Shown piece after piece: positions 45,566 to 55,535 of a stretch of 64,000 nucleotides of DNA; within the stretch, counting starts at the first letter, position 1, and every line of letters begins with the position of its first letter. The position numbers and the translations under genes are program-made. A model generated the notes under the pieces. The model did no database searches, was not told where the DNA came from, and saw nothing but the letters and a program-made list of their open reading frames with translations. This DNA is from Saliniramus fredricksonii (GTDB lineage Bacteria; Pseudomonadota; Alphaproteobacteria; Rhizobiales; Beijerinckiaceae). The DNA lies in assembly GCF_900094735.1 (NCBI RefSeq), contig NZ_FMBM01000002.1, forward strand, positions 1,364,001-1,428,000, given 5' to 3'.

Positions 45566-45875
45566 AGTGAGTCTCAGGTCGATCGTCGCCGCATCTGCGC
45601 CGGCGCCGGTTGCTCTCGAGCACAGAACGCCCCCACGCGTCATCGCCAATGAACCGGAACCTGCAGCAAGGACGCTGAAACAGCGCGCGAAGCAGATGTC
45701 GGTTTATCTCGAACCACCGGTCTATGACCAATTGCGGGATATCGCCCATGTCGAGCGCACGAAGATCCATCCGCTGATGCTCGAAGCCCTCGACATGCTG
45801 TTTCGGCAGCGGGGCGCCCGGTCGATCCGCCAGCTCATGGAGGATCAGGGCCGGCACGACGGTCCATACGGCTGA
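45549..45875 (+). CDS. Ribbon-helix-helix partner of ParA (second copy)
   Basis: A 108-residue protein with a low-complexity N-terminal half and a C-terminal ribbon-helix-helix: KQMSVYLEPPVYDQLRDIA and a second helix MLEALDMLFRQRG. It matches the protein at 17520 in length (108 residues) and in the VYLEP...QL pattern. It is translated with parA (overlap) and probably binds the GATCACAGGAT repeats upstream. Confidence 0.82.
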   Translation: MSKLHKVSLRSIVAASAPAPVALEHRTPPRVIANEPEPAARTLKQRAKQMSVYLEPPVYDQLRDIAHVERTKIHPLMLEALDMLFRQRGARSIRQLMEDQGRHDGPYG

Positions 45876-46262
45876 GAGAAGCCGCGCAGGCCCTCCGGGG
45901 CTTTGCCCTGCGAACCCGCTGGCGCATCGCGCCGGCGGTCGTTTTGATCTCTGCCGGATCACTTCAAGTGCTTTTCGCGCTGCATGCGGTTTTTCTACCA
46001 CAGCCCTGGCATCATGGCAAAAACCCGGCAGGCGTGCTGCGCGCCTGTGATCCTTTAACGATTTCGTAAGAAATTCCCGACGCTTGACCGCTACGGCGAA
46101 AGACGCTTTGTCTGCGGGCTGCCCCAATTTCGACCCATTTGGCGTCGAAGCGGTATGGCTTTCGCGGGCTGCCCGAGGGCTGACTTCACCCGGCGCTGCG
46201 GGTTAACTTCGTATTCGTATCCCTGCCGCATGCTGGCACGGGATGGGACGGGAAAGGTCGAC
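45876..46262. other. Intergenic region between the second ParA pair and rlpA
   Basis: 387 bases with no gene supported. A GC-rich palindromic stretch (near 45893-45940) may act as a terminator for the ParA pair but lacks a clear T-run. Confidence 0.4.
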
Positions 46263-47183
46263 ATGCCAGATGCAGTTGCTTTCGGAATGCGCCGCGACGC
46301 CGAACCGGTGACGGGTTTGCGCGGGGGCGCTTTCAGGGTGGTTCTGGTCGTGGGGCTCGGTCTGGCGCTCGCCAACTGCTCTGGCCAAACGCCGACTGCG
46401 AAAGTCGATCCGAAATACGGGGTCGCGGCCAGCCCGCTCGTCGTCAGCGACGGCAGCGAGATACCGCGTGGCGGCGGTCGCGAGATGGTCGGTCGCTCCT
46501 ACACGATCGCCGGGCGCACCTACACGCCGCGTCGCGACGAAAATTACAGCAATCGCGGGCTCGCCTCGTGGTACGGACCCGGCTTCCATGGGCGCCAGAC
46601 GGCCAATGGCGAGGTGTTCGACCAATACGCGATCTCGGCGGCACATACCACGATGCCACTGCCAAGCTATGCCCGCGTCACCAATCTCGAGAACAATCGC
46701 TCACTGATCGTGCGCGTCAACGATCGCGGGCCTTTCCACGGCAACCGCATCATTGATGTGTCCAAGACCGTCGCCGAGGCGCTCGATTTCCGCCAGGACG
46801 GCGTCGGGCGGGTGCAGGTGGATTATGTCGGGCCGGCGCATGTCGACGGCAGCGACGACCAGATTCTGGTCTCGACGCTGCGGACCGACGGGCAGATGGC
46901 GCAGTTGCCGGATCATGATACCCGCCCGGGGGGAACAATGTTGGCCGAGTCCGGGCCGCAGCAGCAGAGCGAGCCGCCGGTCACGCATGCGAGCTTTGCG
47001 CAGGCGGAGCCGGAAAGTGCGGCATCGCGGCAATCCCGGCCTTCGACAGGGAATGGCGGCGGATCGGTTCTTGCAGGCCTTTTCTTCGCCGATCCTGAGG
47101 TCGAAACGCAGGCGCTTTCGCGCGACAGCGCCTTCGGTGGCCTCGCCACAGCCAATCAGCGCAGCCTGCGCCGCACGCAATGA
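46263..47183 (+). CDS. rlpA: Septal ring lytic transglycosylase RlpA family lipoprotein
   Basis: A 306-residue lipoprotein with the lipobox LALANC (Cys near 38). The double-psi beta-barrel of RlpA is clear: GLASWYGPGFHGRQTANGE, FDQYAISAAHTTMPLPSYARV, then IVRVNDRGPFHGNRIIDVSK. The C-terminal third is low-complexity, without a SPOR domain. ATG 46263 has GGAAAGG upstream; the frame extends to 46155. It cleaves glycan strands free of stem peptides at the septum. It heads the dacF-tmk-holB cluster. Confidence 0.9.
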   Translation: MPDAVAFGMRRDAEPVTGLRGGAFRVVLVVGLGLALANCSGQTPTAKVDPKYGVAASPLVVSDGSEIPRGGGREMVGRSYTIAGRTYTPRRDENYSNRGLASWYGPGFHGRQTANGEVFDQYAISAAHTTMPLPSYARVTNLENNRSLIVRVNDRGPFHGNRIIDVSKTVAEALDFRQDGVGRVQVDYVGPAHVDGSDDQILVSTLRTDGQMAQLPDHDTRPGGTMLAESGPQQQSEPPVTHASFAQAEPESAASRQSRPSTGNGGGSVLAGLFFADPEVETQALSRDSAFGGLATANQRSLRRTQ

Positions 47184-47305
47184 TGCGATTTCGCGGACAC
47201 TAGTTTCGCGCGGGCGCGGCACCAGACGCCGAAAAGCGTTGATTAATCGGTCGTCAAGCCGCACATTGTCGCCTGGATGCGTGCTCAGACGACGGGTCGG
47301 AATTC

Positions 47306-48502
47306 GTGCACAAATTGCGGGTCTTGCTCATTCTCGTTTGTCTCTGGCTCGTGCCGGGCATGCTCGTCGGTGTGCCGGATGCGGCAGCGCAGAATTTCGA
47401 GACGCGCGCCGCGCAGGCCTTCCTGATGGATGCCGAAACCGGCGCCGTTCTCTTTGCCAAGAACGCGGACGATCTCATGGTTCCGGCCAGCATGGCCAAG
47501 ATCATGACGGTCGAGGTCATCGCCGAGGAGATCCGACGTGGGCGGATCGACGAGAACACGGAATTCGTCATTTCAGAAGATGCCTGGCGGCGCGGCGGTG
47601 CGCCGTCGCGCGGCTCGACCATGTTTGCCGAAATCGGCAGCGCCATCAAACTTTGGGACCTCCTGCGCGGCATCATCATCCATTCGGGAAATGATGCCGC
47701 CATCGCCGCCGCAGAGACGATTGCCGGGTCCGAGGGCGCTTTCGGGCGAATGATGACGCAGCGCGCCCGCGAACTCGGGCTGACACAGAGCTTCTTCACG
47801 AACGCGACCGGCTACCACGATCCCGATCAGGTGACGACCGCCCGCGAACTCGCCTTGCTGACGCGGCATTTCATCGAAACATCGCCGGAGATCTACGCAC
47901 TCTACGGCGAAGAGGAATTCGTCTGGAACGACATTCGCCAGCGCAACCGCAACCCTTTGCTCACCATGGGAATCGGCGCGGATGGCGTAAAGACCGGATT
48001 TCTCTCCGAATCGGGCTATGGGCTGGTCGGTTCCGCCATGCAACTCGACCAGCGGCTGATTGTCGTCGTGAACGGCCTGGAGAACGCCCGTGACCGCGCG
48101 CTGGCGGCGCGGCGTCTGCTGGAATGGGGCTTTCGCGCCTTCGAGCCGCGCACCCTGTTCGAAGCGGGTGACGAAGTCGGCAGTGCGCGCGTCTATGGTG
48201 GGGAGATCAACTATGTCCCTCTCATCGCCAGCCGGGACGTGCGCGTGCTGCTGCCGCGCGGCACGGATGAGCGCCTTTCGGCGCAGATCGTCTATCGCGG
48301 GCCGCTGGCAGTGCCGGTGCGCGCTGGAGACGAGGTCGCGATGCTGCGCGTGATGCGCGGTGATGCGCTCGCCCTCGAAATGCCCCTGCAGGCAGCACAG
48401 GATGTAGGGTTGGGAACGCTCTCGCAGCGGGCGCTCGATGCGCTGTGGGAGCTCGGCTCCGGGGCCGTGCGACGGGCGATCTTCGGAAGCGAGAGCGGAT
48501 GA
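47306..48502 (+). CDS. dacF: D-alanyl-D-alanine carboxypeptidase (DacF/PBP5 type)
   Basis: A 398-residue penicillin-binding protein that trims the last D-Ala from peptidoglycan stem peptides. Signal peptide (VLLILVCLWLVPGMLVGVPDAAA), then SxxK as VPASMAKIMT (nucleophilic Ser), SxN as HSGNDAA and KTG as GVKTGFLSES. The C-terminal PBP5 beta-domain (YVPLIASRDVRVLLPRG) and an amphipathic anchor (ALDALWELGSGAVRRAIFG) follow. GTG start. Stop overlaps the tmk start (ATGA). Confidence 0.94.
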   Translation: MHKLRVLLILVCLWLVPGMLVGVPDAAAQNFETRAAQAFLMDAETGAVLFAKNADDLMVPASMAKIMTVEVIAEEIRRGRIDENTEFVISEDAWRRGGAPSRGSTMFAEIGSAIKLWDLLRGIIIHSGNDAAIAAAETIAGSEGAFGRMMTQRARELGLTQSFFTNATGYHDPDQVTTARELALLTRHFIETSPEIYALYGEEEFVWNDIRQRNRNPLLTMGIGADGVKTGFLSESGYGLVGSAMQLDQRLIVVVNGLENARDRALAARRLLEWGFRAFEPRTLFEAGDEVGSARVYGGEINYVPLIASRDVRVLLPRGTDERLSAQIVYRGPLAVPVRAGDEVAMLRVMRGDALALEMPLQAAQDVGLGTLSQRALDALWELGSGAVRRAIFGSESG

Positions 48503-49170
48503 GCGGACTGTTCATCACGCTGGAAGGCGGGGAGGGGGCCGGCAAGTCGACGCAGATCAGGCGCCTTGCCGCACGGCTGGAGGCACTCGGTCACCGTGTG
48601 GTGGTTACCCGCGAGCCAGGGGGATCGCCCTATGCCGAGCGGATCCGCGAGGCGATCCTGGCGGGGGAGGGCAAGCCTTACGGGCCCTTCGCCGAGGCGC
48701 TGATGTTCTCCGCCGCGCGTCTCGATCATCTCGCACAGACAATCCGTCCGGCGCTCGCACGTGGCGATATCGTGCTGTGTGACCGCTTTTCCGATTCCAC
48801 CCGCGCCTACCAGGGGGCGCTCGGCGAGATCGACGATGGCGAACTCGCCGCGCTGGAGCGGGTCGTGATCGGCGAAACGCGGCCCGACCTGACGCTCATC
48901 CTCGATCTGCCGGCAGAGACCGGGCTGGCGCGTGCCAATGCGCGGCGCGGCAGCCCGGATCAGAAAGCGGATCGCTTCGAAGCCGAGAATCTGAACTTTC
49001 ACAAACGCTTACGCGAGGCTTTTCAGGCGCTTGCCAAGGCGGACCCGCAGCGCTATCGGGTGATCGCCGCCGATCGCGACGCCGAAGAGGTGGAATTCGC
49101 CATCTGGCAATGCGTCAAGGGAAAATTCGCAAGGGAATTGAATATCGCCATGCAAGCCACTGAAAAATAG
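48499..49170 (+). CDS. tmk: Thymidylate kinase
   Basis: A 223-residue kinase that makes dTDP from dTMP. The P-loop is LEGGEGAGKSTQIRRL, the DRF-type motif LCDRFSDSTRAYQG and the LID region NARRGSPDQKADRFE. Starts in the ATGA overlapping dacF and ends 5 bases before holB; this tmk-holB linkage is common. Confidence 0.96.
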   Translation: MSGLFITLEGGEGAGKSTQIRRLAARLEALGHRVVVTREPGGSPYAERIREAILAGEGKPYGPFAEALMFSAARLDHLAQTIRPALARGDIVLCDRFSDSTRAYQGALGEIDDGELAALERVVIGETRPDLTLILDLPAETGLARANARRGSPDQKADRFEAENLNFHKRLREAFQALAKADPQRYRVIAADRDAEEVEFAIWQCVKGKFARELNIAMQATEK

Positions 49171-49175
49171 AGATT

Positions 49176-50222
49176 ATGCCGCAAGCCACAGACCCTGATC
49201 AACTCTCCGGCGCCCCGCATCCGCGCCACCGTTCCGTGCTGTTCGGCCAGGAGGCCGCAGAGCGTGCCTTTCTCACTGGATTTCGCAGCGGGCGCCTGCA
49301 TCACGCCTGGCTGGTCGGCGGTATGCAGGGGATCGGCAAGGCTACGCTCGCCTATCGGATCGCGCGTTTCGTGCTCGCTTATGGCCATGCGCCCGAGCGC
49401 GCTCCCGATGATCTTGCCATTAGTCCGGACCATCCGGCGGCGCGTCAGGTCGCGGCCCTGTCGCATCCCGATCTCTTCATCCTGCGGCGGCTCGCCGCCA
49501 CGGAGAAGAAGGCCGCAACGACGACGATCCCGGTCGAACAGGTGCGCAAGGCGCTGCATCTGTTCGGCTCCACCGCCGCGGCTGCCGGCTATCGTATCTG
49601 CATCGTCGACAGTGCCGAGGATCTGACCCCACCCAGCGCCAATGCACTTCTGAAGATGGTGGAGGAGCCACCCCCGCGCTCGCTCTTCCTGATCCTCGCT
49701 CATGAGCCGCGCCGGGTTCTGCCGACGATCCGCTCGCGCTGCCGCCGGCTCGATCTGGCGCCACTGTCACCGGCGGATCTGACCCGTGTGCTCGGATCGA
49801 TCGATACGGTGACGGACGGGCCCGAGGCGATCGCTGCCGCCGTGACCCGGGCGGAGGGATCCGCGCGGCGCGCCTTCGAGCTCCTCGATCCGGCCAAGCG
49901 CGAGACTGTCGAGACGATGGAGCAATTGCTGGCGGCCCTGCCGCGCGAGGATACCGGGCGTGTGCTCGCCTTCGCGGAAAAAATGGCCCGCAAGGGGGCC
50001 GAAGAAGAGTTCGCACTGGCGCTGGAAACGCTGCAGAGCTGGGTCTCGGAGCTTCTTCATCGCCATGCGCATGCCGGTGCGCGGCGGCTTGCGCCGCTGG
50101 TCGAGGTATGTGACAAGATCGCCCGCGCGGCGCGGGAGGCGGATATCTACAATCTCGATCGACGCCCGCTCGTGCTCACCATGTTCGGCGATCTCGCCGG
50201 CGCCGTCACGGCGCTTGATTGA
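49176..50222 (+). CDS. holB: DNA polymerase III subunit delta'
   Basis: A 348-residue clamp-loader subunit. It has the AAA+ P-loop-like GGMQGIGKATLAYRIARF, sensor/Walker B-like CIVDSAEDLTPPSANALLKMVEEPP (first 20 residues conserved), and the SRC motif as TIRSRCRRLDLAPL. It lies between tmk and metG on one strand, as in many bacteria. Confidence 0.94.
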   Translation: MPQATDPDQLSGAPHPRHRSVLFGQEAAERAFLTGFRSGRLHHAWLVGGMQGIGKATLAYRIARFVLAYGHAPERAPDDLAISPDHPAARQVAALSHPDLFILRRLAATEKKAATTTIPVEQVRKALHLFGSTAAAAGYRICIVDSAEDLTPPSANALLKMVEEPPPRSLFLILAHEPRRVLPTIRSRCRRLDLAPLSPADLTRVLGSIDTVTDGPEAIAAAVTRAEGSARRAFELLDPAKRETVETMEQLLAALPREDTGRVLAFAEKMARKGAEEEFALALETLQSWVSELLHRHAHAGARRLAPLVEVCDKIARAAREADIYNLDRRPLVLTMFGDLAGAVTALD

Positions 50223-50258
50223 GATCGTTTTGCCAGTCTCTTCAGAAGGTTGCGCCGG

Positions 50259-51806
50259 ATGGCTGCGAAGACGTACTATATCACCACCGCGATTTCCTAT
50301 CCCAATGGCGCGCCCCATATCGGCCATGCCTACGAGGTTGTCGCGGCCGATGCGATCGCACGCTTCAAGCGTATCGATGGCTACGACGTCTTCTTCATGA
50401 CGGGCACAGACGAGCACGGCCTCAAGGTGCAGCAGACGGCGCGCAAGAACGGCGTCTCACCAAAGGAATTCGTGGACGGGCTCGCCCCGCAATTCGAGGC
50501 GATGGGCGAGCGTTTGAATTGCTCCTTCGACCGTTTCATCCGCACCACGGATCCCGATCACCTGCCCTCCACGCACGAGTTGTGGAAGCGGATGCAGGAT
50601 TCCGGCGACATCTATCTCTCGAAATACGAGGGCTGGTACTCGGTACGTGACGAGGCCTATTTCGACGAGGGCGAACTCACGCTGCAGCCCGACGGCAGCC
50701 GCCTCGCGCCGACCGGCGCGCCGGTGGAGTGGGTGGCGGAGGAGAGCTACTTCTTCCGCCTTTCCGCCTATCAGGATCGCCTGCTGGCGCATTACGCGGA
50801 GCATCCGGAATTCATCGGCCCCGATACGCGCCGCAACGAGGTCGTCTCCTTCGTCAGGCGCGGGCTACAGGATCTCTCGATCAGCCGCACCACCTTCGAC
50901 TGGGGGCTGCCGGTACCGGGTGATCCCAAGCATGTGATGTATGTCTGGGTCGATGCGCTCAACAATTACGTCACCGGCTGCGGCTTCCCCGACGAGCACA
51001 GCCCGAAATGGCGTTACTGGCCGGCGGATGTGCACATCATCGGCAAGGATATCGTGCGCTTCCATACGATCTACTGGCCAGCTTTCCTGATGTCCGCCGG
51101 ACTGCCCCTGCCCAAACGCGTCTATGGCCACGGTTTTCTCTTCAATCGCGGGGAAAAGATGTCGAAATCGGTCGGCAATGTCATCGATCCCTTCGCCCTG
51201 ACCGACACCTACGGCGTCGATCCGCTGCGCTACTTCTTCATGCGCGAAGTGCCCTTCGGCCAGGACGGCAACTATTCGCACGAGGCCATCGTCAATCGCA
51301 TCAATGCCGATCTCGCCAATGATCTCGGCAATCTGGCGCAGCGCTCGCTCTCGATGATAGGCAAGCATTGCGCAGCGGCTGTGCCCGAGCCCGGCGCCTT
51401 CAGCGAGGCCGACCGCGCCATGCTCGACCAGGCGGAGGCCTTGCCGGAGAAGGTGAGGGGGGCGATGGAGGATTTCGCCCTGCACCAGGCGCTCGCCGAG
51501 ATCTGGGCCGTGGTCGGCGAAGCCAATCGCTATTTCGCCTCGCAGGAGCCCTGGGCCCTGCGCAAGAGCGACCCGGCGCGCATGGCCACCGTGCTCTATG
51601 TCACGGCGGAAGTGCTGCGGATCGTTGGTATCCTGGTTCAACCCTTCATTCCGGATTCGGCGTCCAAGCTCCTGGATTTGCTCGCCGTTTCCCCTGATCA
51701 ACGCCGCATCGCAGCGATCGGGGAGGACGGTCGTCTCGCGCCTGGCGCAGCGCTCCCGGCGCCGCAACCGGTCTTCCCCCGATTCATCGAGCCGGAAGCC
51801 TCGTGA
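50259..51806 (+). CDS. metG: Methionyl-tRNA synthetase
   Basis: A 515-residue class I synthetase. The HIGH motif is [16 protein letters not shown] and the KMSKS motif is [10 protein letters not shown]; the anticodon-binding helical domain follows. No zinc-knuckle cysteines and no C-terminal tRNA-binding domain, the short form. ATG 50259 has AGAAGG upstream; TTG 50250 is a less likely start. Confidence 0.96.
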   Translation: MAAKTYYITTAISYPNGAPHIGHAYEVVAADAIARFKRIDGYDVFFMTGTDEHGLKVQQTARKNGVSPKEFVDGLAPQFEAMGERLNCSFDRFIRTTDPDHLPSTHELWKRMQDSGDIYLSKYEGWYSVRDEAYFDEGELTLQPDGSRLAPTGAPVEWVAEESYFFRLSAYQDRLLAHYAEHPEFIGPDTRRNEVVSFVRRGLQDLSISRTTFDWGLPVPGDPKHVMYVWVDALNNYVTGCGFPDEHSPKWRYWPADVHIIGKDIVRFHTIYWPAFLMSAGLPLPKRVYGHGFLFNRGEKMSKSVGNVIDPFALTDTYGVDPLRYFFMREVPFGQDGNYSHEAIVNRINADLANDLGNLAQRSLSMIGKHCAAAVPEPGAFSEADRAMLDQAEALPEKVRGAMEDFALHQALAEIWAVVGEANRYFASQEPWALRKSDPARMATVLYVTAEVLRIVGILVQPFIPDSASKLLDLLAVSPDQRRIAAIGEDGRLAPGAALPAPQPVFPRFIEPEAS

Positions 51807-51813
51807 GCCGCCC

Positions 51814-52611
51814 ATGATCGTCGACAGCCATTGCCATCTCGATTTTCCGGAATTCGCCGAGGACCTGCCCGGCGTGCTCGCCCGCGCGGAGGAGGCGGGT
51901 GTGGGGCGCATGGTCACGATCTCGACGCGGGTGGCCAAATACGACACTTACCGCGCCCTCGCCGAGAGCGACCGGCGTATCTTCTTCAGCGTCGGCACCC
52001 ATCCCCACAATGCCGGCGAGGAGCCGGATGTGCCGGTTGCCGATCTCGTGCGCCTGTCGGCGCACCCGCGCTGCGTCGCGATCGGGGAGGCGGGGCTCGA
52101 TTATTATTACGATAAAAGCCCGCGCGAGGTGCAGCGCGGCGTTTTTCGCACCCATATCGCCGCCGCGCGCGAAACTGGCCTCCCCCTCGTCATCCATGCG
52201 CGCGATGCGGATGAGGAGATGATCGAGATCCTGAGGAATGAGTTCAGCAAGGGGCCCTACAAGGCTGTTCTACATTGCTTTTCATCCGGCGAAAAGCTCG
52301 CTTTGACAGGTATCGAGCTCGGCTTCGCCATCTCGTTCTCCGGCATCGTCACCTTCAAGCGCTCGGAGGAACTGCGCGCCATTGCCCGCAAGATCCCGCG
52401 CGAGCGTCTTCTCGTGGAGACGGATGCGCCCTATCTCGCTCCTCAGCCGGTGCGTGGCAAGACCAACGAGCCGGCCTACACGGCGCACACCCTGCGCATC
52501 CTGGCCGAAACCCTCGACATGCCGCCGGCGGAGCTCGAAGCGATGACGACGGAGAATTTCTACAACCTGTTCGCCAAGGCGGCGCAGGCCGATGGCAGGG
52601 CAGGCGCCTGA
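51814..52611 (+). CDS. TatD family metal-dependent deoxyribonuclease
   Basis: A 265-residue TIM-barrel hydrolase of the TatD/YcfH group. MIVDSHCHLDFPEF (HxH), AIGEAGLDYYY (Glu), VIHARDADEEM (His), KAVLHCFSSG (His) and VETDAPYLAP (Asp) give the dimetal site. Directly after metG, as in Hyphomicrobiales. Confidence 0.93.
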   Translation: MIVDSHCHLDFPEFAEDLPGVLARAEEAGVGRMVTISTRVAKYDTYRALAESDRRIFFSVGTHPHNAGEEPDVPVADLVRLSAHPRCVAIGEAGLDYYYDKSPREVQRGVFRTHIAAARETGLPLVIHARDADEEMIEILRNEFSKGPYKAVLHCFSSGEKLALTGIELGFAISFSGIVTFKRSEELRAIARKIPRERLLVETDAPYLAPQPVRGKTNEPAYTAHTLRILAETLDMPPAELEAMTTENFYNLFAKAAQADGRAGA

Positions 52612-52613
52612 TC

Positions 52614-53414
52614 ATGGCGCTGGTCGCGACCATTCTCGGATGCGGCTCATCGGGCGGCGTGCCGCGAGTCGGCACCGGCTGGGGCGCCTGTGATCCGGCC
52701 GAGCCGCGTAACCGGCGCCGGCGCTGCTCGCTCTTCGTCAGCCGCAGCCATTCCGCCGGCGAAACCGCTATCCTGTTCGACACCTCGCCGGATCTGCGTG
52801 AACAGTTGCTCGACGCCGAAATCCGCCATCTTGATGCGGTGGTCTTCACCCACGAACATGCCGATCACACCCATGGCATCGATGACCTGCGCCCGCTCGT
52901 GATCCATATGCGTCGCCGGATTCCCGTCTATATGGATCAGAAGACGACGGAGATCCTCGAAGAGCGCTTCGACTATTGTTTCAAAACGCCTGACGGCAGC
53001 AATTATCCGCCGATCCTCGATTCCCGCCTGATCGCCGAAGACATGCCCGTCGAGGTCACAGGGGAGGGCGGCGTGATCCGCGCTTGGCCCTTCCGCATGA
53101 TCCATGGCGGCACGGATGCGCTGGGCTTTCGCATCCATGATTTTGCCTATGCCCCGGATGTCAGCACCATGCCCGAGGCCGCCGAGGCGCAGCTGCACGG
53201 GCTCGAGACACTGGTGATCGATGCACTTCGCTACAACCCGCACCCGACTCATTTCAATGTCGCCGACGCCCTCGATCTGATCGAGCGCGTACGACCGCGC
53301 CATGCCGTTCTGACCAACCTGCATACCGATCTCGACTATCGCGAACTCGCCCGGCAACTGCCCGATCACGTCGAGCCGGCCTTCGACGGCATGCGCATCG
53401 CGATTTCCGATTGA
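52614..53414 (+). CDS. MBL-fold metallo-hydrolase, PhnP-like
   Basis: A 266-residue metallo-beta-lactamase-fold hydrolase. LGCGSSGGVPRVGTGWGAC, then FDTSPDLREQL, the HxHxDH motif VVFTHEHADHTHG, and downstream IDALRYNPHPTHFN and LTNLHTDLDY supply the metal ligands. Two bases after tatD, so co-transcribed. It is close to PhnP/cyclic phosphodiesterases; the substrate is unproved. Confidence 0.9.
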   Translation: MALVATILGCGSSGGVPRVGTGWGACDPAEPRNRRRRCSLFVSRSHSAGETAILFDTSPDLREQLLDAEIRHLDAVVFTHEHADHTHGIDDLRPLVIHMRRRIPVYMDQKTTEILEERFDYCFKTPDGSNYPPILDSRLIAEDMPVEVTGEGGVIRAWPFRMIHGGTDALGFRIHDFAYAPDVSTMPEAAEAQLHGLETLVIDALRYNPHPTHFNVADALDLIERVRPRHAVLTNLHTDLDYRELARQLPDHVEPAFDGMRIAISD

Positions 53415-53568
53415 GCCTTTGATCTGTCGCGCGCAGCCGCGCAAACCCGCATGGGTGTCACGGGCCTTGGCCTGTGGGCTGCAAGGTCCGACGATACATC
53501 GGCGCCATCAGCGCGGGCAGGGGGCTCGCTCCGGGTTGCCAGGATTGATGTCAAAGGGAATCAAGGCC

Positions 53569-54549
53569 ATGATGGGCGCAACGATGCAGGCAGCTTACGT
53601 CGGCGAGGACGGGCTCGAAATCGGCGACGTGCCACGCCCGGAACCGAAACCGCAAGAGATCCTCGTGCGGGTGCGCACGGCAGCGCTCAACCGGGCCGAT
53701 CTCGCCGTCGCTTCAGGCGCCGCCCATGGGGCGATGGGCGGGCGCGGAACCGTTCCGGGCCTGGAATTCGCCGGTGAGGTCGCGGCCCTGGGCAGCCACG
53801 TAACCGGCTGGAAGGTCGGCGACCGCGTCATGTGCAGTGGCGCTGGCGGCTATGCCGAATATGCCGTCACCGATCATCTGCGGGCGCTGCCGATCCCCGA
53901 GGGATTCGCTTTCGACCGCGCGGCGACCCTGCCACTGGCGCTCCAGACCATGCATAATGCGCTCGTCGAGAATGGCGGCATGAGCGCCGGCGACAGCGTC
54001 CTGATCCTCGGCGCGAGCAGCGGCGTCGGGCTGATGGGCCAGCAGATCGCGCGCCATCTGGGCGCCCGCGTCGTGATCGGCTCGTCGACCGACGATGCGC
54101 GCCGGGCGAAACTGACGGAATTCGGCGCACATCACGCCATCGACACAAGCGAGGCCGACTGGCCCGAACAGGTGCGCGCGCTGACTGATGGCGGCGTCGA
54201 TCTGATCATCGACCAGATTTCCGGGCCGCTGGTAACACCGGCCATGCAGGCCGCTGCCGTGCGCGGACGTATCGTCAATGTCGGGCGCCTCGGCGGCAGC
54301 ACGACCGAATTCGATTGCGACCTGCATGCGCTCAAGCGCATCCGCTATATCGGCGTCACATTCCGCACGCGCTCGATCGAGGAGATCCGCGCCATCGTCG
54401 CCGGCGTGAAGCGCGATCTCTGGCCGGTTATCTGTGACGGCACGCTGCATCTGCCGATCGATCGCAGCTTCGCGCTCGCGGAGGCCGGCGCGGCTTTGGA
54501 GCACATGCGCGCGAACCGCCATTTTGGCAAGATCCTGCTGCATCCTTGA
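53569..54549 (+). CDS. Zinc-type alcohol dehydrogenase-like quinone oxidoreductase
   Basis: A 326-residue MDR-family NADPH-dependent oxidoreductase. N-terminal GroES-like fold (MQAAYVGEDGLEIGDVPRPE, VRTAALNRADLAVASG, VPGLEFAGEVAALG); Rossmann fold with the nucleotide-binding ILGASSGVGLMGQQIARHLG. No structural or catalytic zinc cysteines, so a quinone oxidoreductase (QOR) type. Start is one of ATG 53548, 53569, 53572 and 53584; 53569 has AAGG at a fair distance. Confidence 0.9.
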   Translation: MMGATMQAAYVGEDGLEIGDVPRPEPKPQEILVRVRTAALNRADLAVASGAAHGAMGGRGTVPGLEFAGEVAALGSHVTGWKVGDRVMCSGAGGYAEYAVTDHLRALPIPEGFAFDRAATLPLALQTMHNALVENGGMSAGDSVLILGASSGVGLMGQQIARHLGARVVIGSSTDDARRAKLTEFGAHHAIDTSEADWPEQVRALTDGGVDLIIDQISGPLVTPAMQAAAVRGRIVNVGRLGGSTTEFDCDLHALKRIRYIGVTFRTRSIEEIRAIVAGVKRDLWPVICDGTLHLPIDRSFALAEAGAALEHMRANRHFGKILLHP

Positions 54550-55145
54550 CGCTGCGCCTGAAGCGTATGGAGAGCGATGCCGGTCGGGCGGCGCGCACCA
54601 ACGCGTGTGCGCCGCAAGCCCGGGCACCAGGCGCTCGACGCAAGCCATTGTCTTGAAAAGGCTTTCCCTGCATCTTTTTGGTTCCATAATATATCTTATG
54701 CGAAAACCAATAGCGTGTCAGCGGTGCCGCCCATGGCAGCCCGGATCAGTTCAGGCCGGATCGATCGAACCGGGGCCGCACTCCCCGCAATTGCCGGCAC
54801 ACTGCACGCTTGCCTGAGCAGATCAGGCTGAACGGTTGCGCGGGTGCGGATTTCGATCCAAGTAGTGATCCAAGTAGTGATCCAAGTGGCGGTCCAAGTG
54901 GCGGTCAGCGCGCGGAATCCGGCATGGCGACCGGGCAGGCTGCTTGCGGAGGATAGCCTTTCCAGTGGTGCATTCAGTTCGTCATCGCCGGGCGCGATAT
55001 CCATTGCGGATATCAGGCACCGGGCGCCCTCCCCGCATGCGGTGCTCTACCCGCGGCACCGGCGCCGAAATTCGAACTGTTTTGCTTCTCCATGCTGGCG
55101 CGAATCCGATTGCCGGATTACACTCTCAATTGATGGAGGGCATTT
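54550..55145. other. Intergenic region with a 12-base tandem repeat
   Basis: About 600 bases with no supported gene. It contains the tandem repeat listed at 54855-54906; open frames across it on both strands are short and repeat-driven. Confidence 0.5.
54855..54906. repeat. GATCCAAGTAGT tandem repeat, about 4 copies
   Basis: Units GATCCAAGTAGT (54855), GATCCAAGTAGT (54867), GATCCAAGTGGC (54879) and GGTCCAAGTGGC (54891), then a partial GGTC. No gene spans it reliably. Confidence 0.8.
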
Positions 55146-55412
55146 ATGATCGGTAGCATTGTTGTCTTGATGGCCGTTGTCAGTCTGTGGCTTGGACTGC
55201 GCGCGCCGCGCGGTCTGGCGCGCAATCTGCTCCTGATTGGCCCCGGTATCGTGATCATCAGTGTCGTGCCGTTGCTGGCCGGCATCTTTTTCGATCCCGA
55301 GGGACGTATCGTCGGCAATGCGCAAGGTTTGGGGTTCATTGCGTTTTTCGGGTTGGCCGCTGGCGGAATCGTGATGATTGCCGGTTTCGTCGCCAGGGCG
55401 TTACGCGGCTGA
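55146..55412 (+). CDS. Small membrane protein, unknown
   Basis: An 88-residue protein with three hydrophobic segments (about 2-17, 26-46 and 62-84) and an acidic loop FFDPEGRIVG. GGAGG lies before the ATG. No family was recognised; a 3-segment inner-membrane protein is the only safe statement. Confidence 0.65.
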   Translation: MIGSIVVLMAVVSLWLGLRAPRGLARNLLLIGPGIVIISVVPLLAGIFFDPEGRIVGNAQGLGFIAFFGLAAGGIVMIAGFVARALRG

Positions 55413-55535
55413 TCCGGGCTGCTGCGAGATATGTGCGGATGCATTGCCCAACCGGCATGCAAGCGGTATCAAGAGCCATGACCAAACGAACACCGAACGG
55501 ACGAGACCCGTTCCGGCACCTGCCATGAGGTCGAG

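Noticed and set aside
54855-54906. Possible CRISPR from the 12-base repeats
   Set aside because: Units are short, contiguous and without spacers, so it is a simple tandem repeat.
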